Source: Pseudomonadota bacterium
Lineage (GTDB): Bacteria > Pseudomonadota > Alphaproteobacteria > Rhizobiales > Devosiaceae
NCBI GenBank assembly: GCA_023393475.1
Contig: JAEWLC010000006.1
Span: 1-6,147 of the forward strand
Direction: 5' to 3'
DNA: 6,147 nucleotides
Below, in pieces: positions 5,379 through 6,147 of the stretch (positions are counted from its first letter, which is position 1; every line of letters begins with the position of its first letter). The position numbers and the translations under genes were made by a program. The notes under the pieces were generated by a model, which saw nothing but the letters and a program-made list of their open reading frames with translations, was not told the DNA's origin and ran no database searches.

Positions 5379-5720
5379 ATGATGGCGACGCAGCAAGGGA
5401 CTGTGGACTACCTGCTCGAGCAGATCGCCGACGCAGGCGACGTCTCCGCACGAAAGATGTTCGGCGAGTATGGCGTCTATTGCGATGGCCGAATCGTCGC
5501 CCTCGTCTGCGACGATCAGTTTTACCTGAAGCCGACCCCGGAGGGCCGGGCAGATCTCGGCGACGCGGTAGACGAACAGCCAGCCTACCCCGGAGCCAAG
5601 CCGAGCTTTCGCATCGACGGCGAACGCTGGGACGACGCCGAGTGGATGTCCCGCCTGGTGCGCCTGACCACCGCCGCCCTGCCGCTACCCAAGCCGAAAA
5701 AGCCGCGCGTACCGAAATAG
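5379..5720 (+). CDS. TfoX N-terminal domain protein (TfoX/Sxy family)
   Basis: The 113-residue protein is essentially one TfoX N-terminal domain. The diagnostic stretch is VSARKMFGEYGVYCDGRIVA (about 22-41), followed by a DDQFYLKPT strand, a central PSFRIDGERWDD segment and a basic proline-rich tail (PLPKPKKPRVPK). In gamma-proteobacteria, full-length TfoX/Sxy also has a C-terminal domain and acts with CRP to induce competence genes. Stand-alone N-domain proteins like this are common in Alphaproteobacteria and have no settled role, so competence should not be assumed. Start: adjacent ATGs at 5379 and 5382, with GGGAG 5 or 8 nt upstream; either is possible. A frame extended to 5286 runs through the promoter region and reads as non-protein. 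It is divergent from the VOC gene across about 90 bp. Confidence 0.85.
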   Translation: MMATQQGTVDYLLEQIADAGDVSARKMFGEYGVYCDGRIVALVCDDQFYLKPTPEGRADLGDAVDEQPAYPGAKPSFRIDGERWDDAEWMSRLVRLTTAALPLPKPKKPRVPK

Positions 5721-5733
5721 TCGCACTGATGCA

Positions 5734-5755
5734 TCCGGCGGCCATTGGCCCCGGA
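5734..5755 (+). terminator. Terminator-like hairpin after the TfoX-domain gene
   Basis: The stem TCCGG (5734-5738) / CCGGA (5751-5755) continues, past one bulged C, into GGCCA (5740-5744) / TGGCC (5746-5750). It starts 14 nt after the stop codon, the expected place for transcription to end. The following bases (GGATTTC) have only three T's, so it may instead be an mRNA-stabilising or Rho-associated stem. Confidence 0.4.
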
Positions 5756-5779
5756 GGATTTCAAAGAACGAAGCGACGT

Positions 5780-5842
5780 GCCGGCGAGGCGTTTGCCTCG
5801 AGCGGTAGTCCGCGAATGAAGTGAGGCTCACGCCTCGCCGGC
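5780..5842. repeat. 63-bp imperfect palindrome, REP-doublet-like
   Basis: Outer arms 5780-5799 and 5823-5842 pair over 20 positions with two mismatches (core CCGGCGAGGCG / CGCCTCGCCGG). Each arm also folds on itself: CGAGGC-GTTT-GCCTCG (5785-5800) and GAGGC-TCAC-GCCTC (5823-5836). Between the arms lies GCGG-TAGT-CCGC (5802-5813). Two inverted hairpins around a short centre are the design of REP/BIME-type extragenic elements; whether it recurs in the genome cannot be seen here. Confidence 0.6.
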
Positions 5843-6147
5843 CGATCGGGGTTTTGGGCTTATGGCACGCGAGCCCGGGCGCATCCCGTGCCGCATCGCG
5901 AGACCGGTGGGCTTTGCCGGTCGCCGACCCAAAGGGGCCCGTCGCGTACCGCTCCACCCGCTGCCCATGCCTTGGCAGCTTCCAGCCTTCGGCAGCGCCG
6001 GCATGGCGCTGCCCCGCGTGATAGCGGCTCATCCGGCGAACCGGATCATGCCGCGCGTGCTTTGGGCCTGGACCAGCCCGACGGCCGACCCACCCAACCT
6101 CCACCGCACCAACCACTCGTCATGATCTCGCTTCGGTGCAGCGGACG
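5843..6147. other. Hairpin-rich stretch without a recognisable gene
   Basis: No open frame here has a ribosome site and a known domain; frames 5685-6116 (-) and 5862-6125 (+) look like chance products of GC-rich sequence. Stems seen are GGCACG (5864-5869) / CGTGCC (5887-5892), GACCGG (5902-5907) / CCGGTC (5917-5922), GGCAGCGCC (5991-5999) / GGCGCTGCC (6005-6013), and ATCCGG-CGAA-CCGGAT (6031-6046) flanked by GCGGC / GCCGC (6024-6028, 6050-6054). The last ~60 bases are C-rich on the plus strand. It could be a structured RNA, a worn mobile element or spacer; no known RNA family is recognised. Confidence 0.45.

Noticed and set aside
4994..5824. Plus-strand 276-codon frame across the VOC and TfoX genes
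   Set aside because: It runs antisense to the VOC gene and out of frame through the TfoX gene, is Arg/Gly-rich, and has no domain.
5685..6116. Minus-strand 143-codon frame over the right-hand intergenic region
   Set aside because: There is no ribosome site, the composition is Arg/Gly/His-rich, it runs through palindromes and into the TfoX gene end, and it matches no family I recognise.
1..6147. CRISPR array, prophage, insertion sequence or tRNA
   Set aside because: No short regularly spaced repeats, transposase motifs, terminal inverted repeats with target duplications, or tRNA cloverleaf patterns were seen.

Overview
The window looks like chromosomal DNA from a GC-rich alphaproteobacterium, most probably Hyphomicrobiales and close to Devosia. 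This rests on the 16S fragment at the left end (short V1, and V2 wording that I recognise as Devosia-like) and on a Rhizobiales-style membrane-anchored M23 endopeptidase. The genus is a judgement from memory, not the result of a search.

Layout. Positions 1-319 are the 5' part of a 16S rRNA gene read leftwards (minus strand). It is cut by the window edge at about E. coli position 353. Positions 320-1046 are its leader and promoter region. The leader carries a boxA antitermination site and a GCAA-capped hairpin. Upstream lie three near-consensus sigma-70-type promoters spaced 154-160 bp apart in a decayed tandem duplication, plus a possible fourth, more distal promoter. Between promoters, each duplicated unit carries an AT-rich inverted repeat centred near -58 of the downstream start. 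Positions 1046-1440 are a divergent intergenic region with no gene but several inverted repeats.

Positions 1441-3411 (+) encode a 656-residue membrane-anchored LytM/M23 peptidoglycan endopeptidase with all catalytic residues, apparently starting at TTG. Its stop codon overlaps that of a convergent gene, with the two TAG stops sharing one CTAG. The minus strand from 5287 to 3408 is a probable two-gene operon: a small VOC (glyoxalase-fold) protein followed by a 14-helix DHA2-type drug efflux transporter. A TfoX N-terminal-domain protein is transcribed divergently at 5379-5720 (+). The two divergent promoters appear to share -10 bases.

From 5721 to 6147 I see no convincing gene. A terminator-like hairpin follows the TfoX gene. 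Next comes a 63-bp imperfect palindrome built like a REP doublet, then a run of further hairpins and a strand-asymmetric C-rich stretch.

Functionally this is mostly ordinary chromosome: ribosomal RNA synthesis, cell-wall remodelling, efflux or detoxification, and a small TfoX-like protein. The least ordinary parts are non-coding: the multiplied rRNA promoter array with its conserved palindrome and hairpins, and the palindrome-rich stretch at the right end. I did not find a clearly new multi-gene system.
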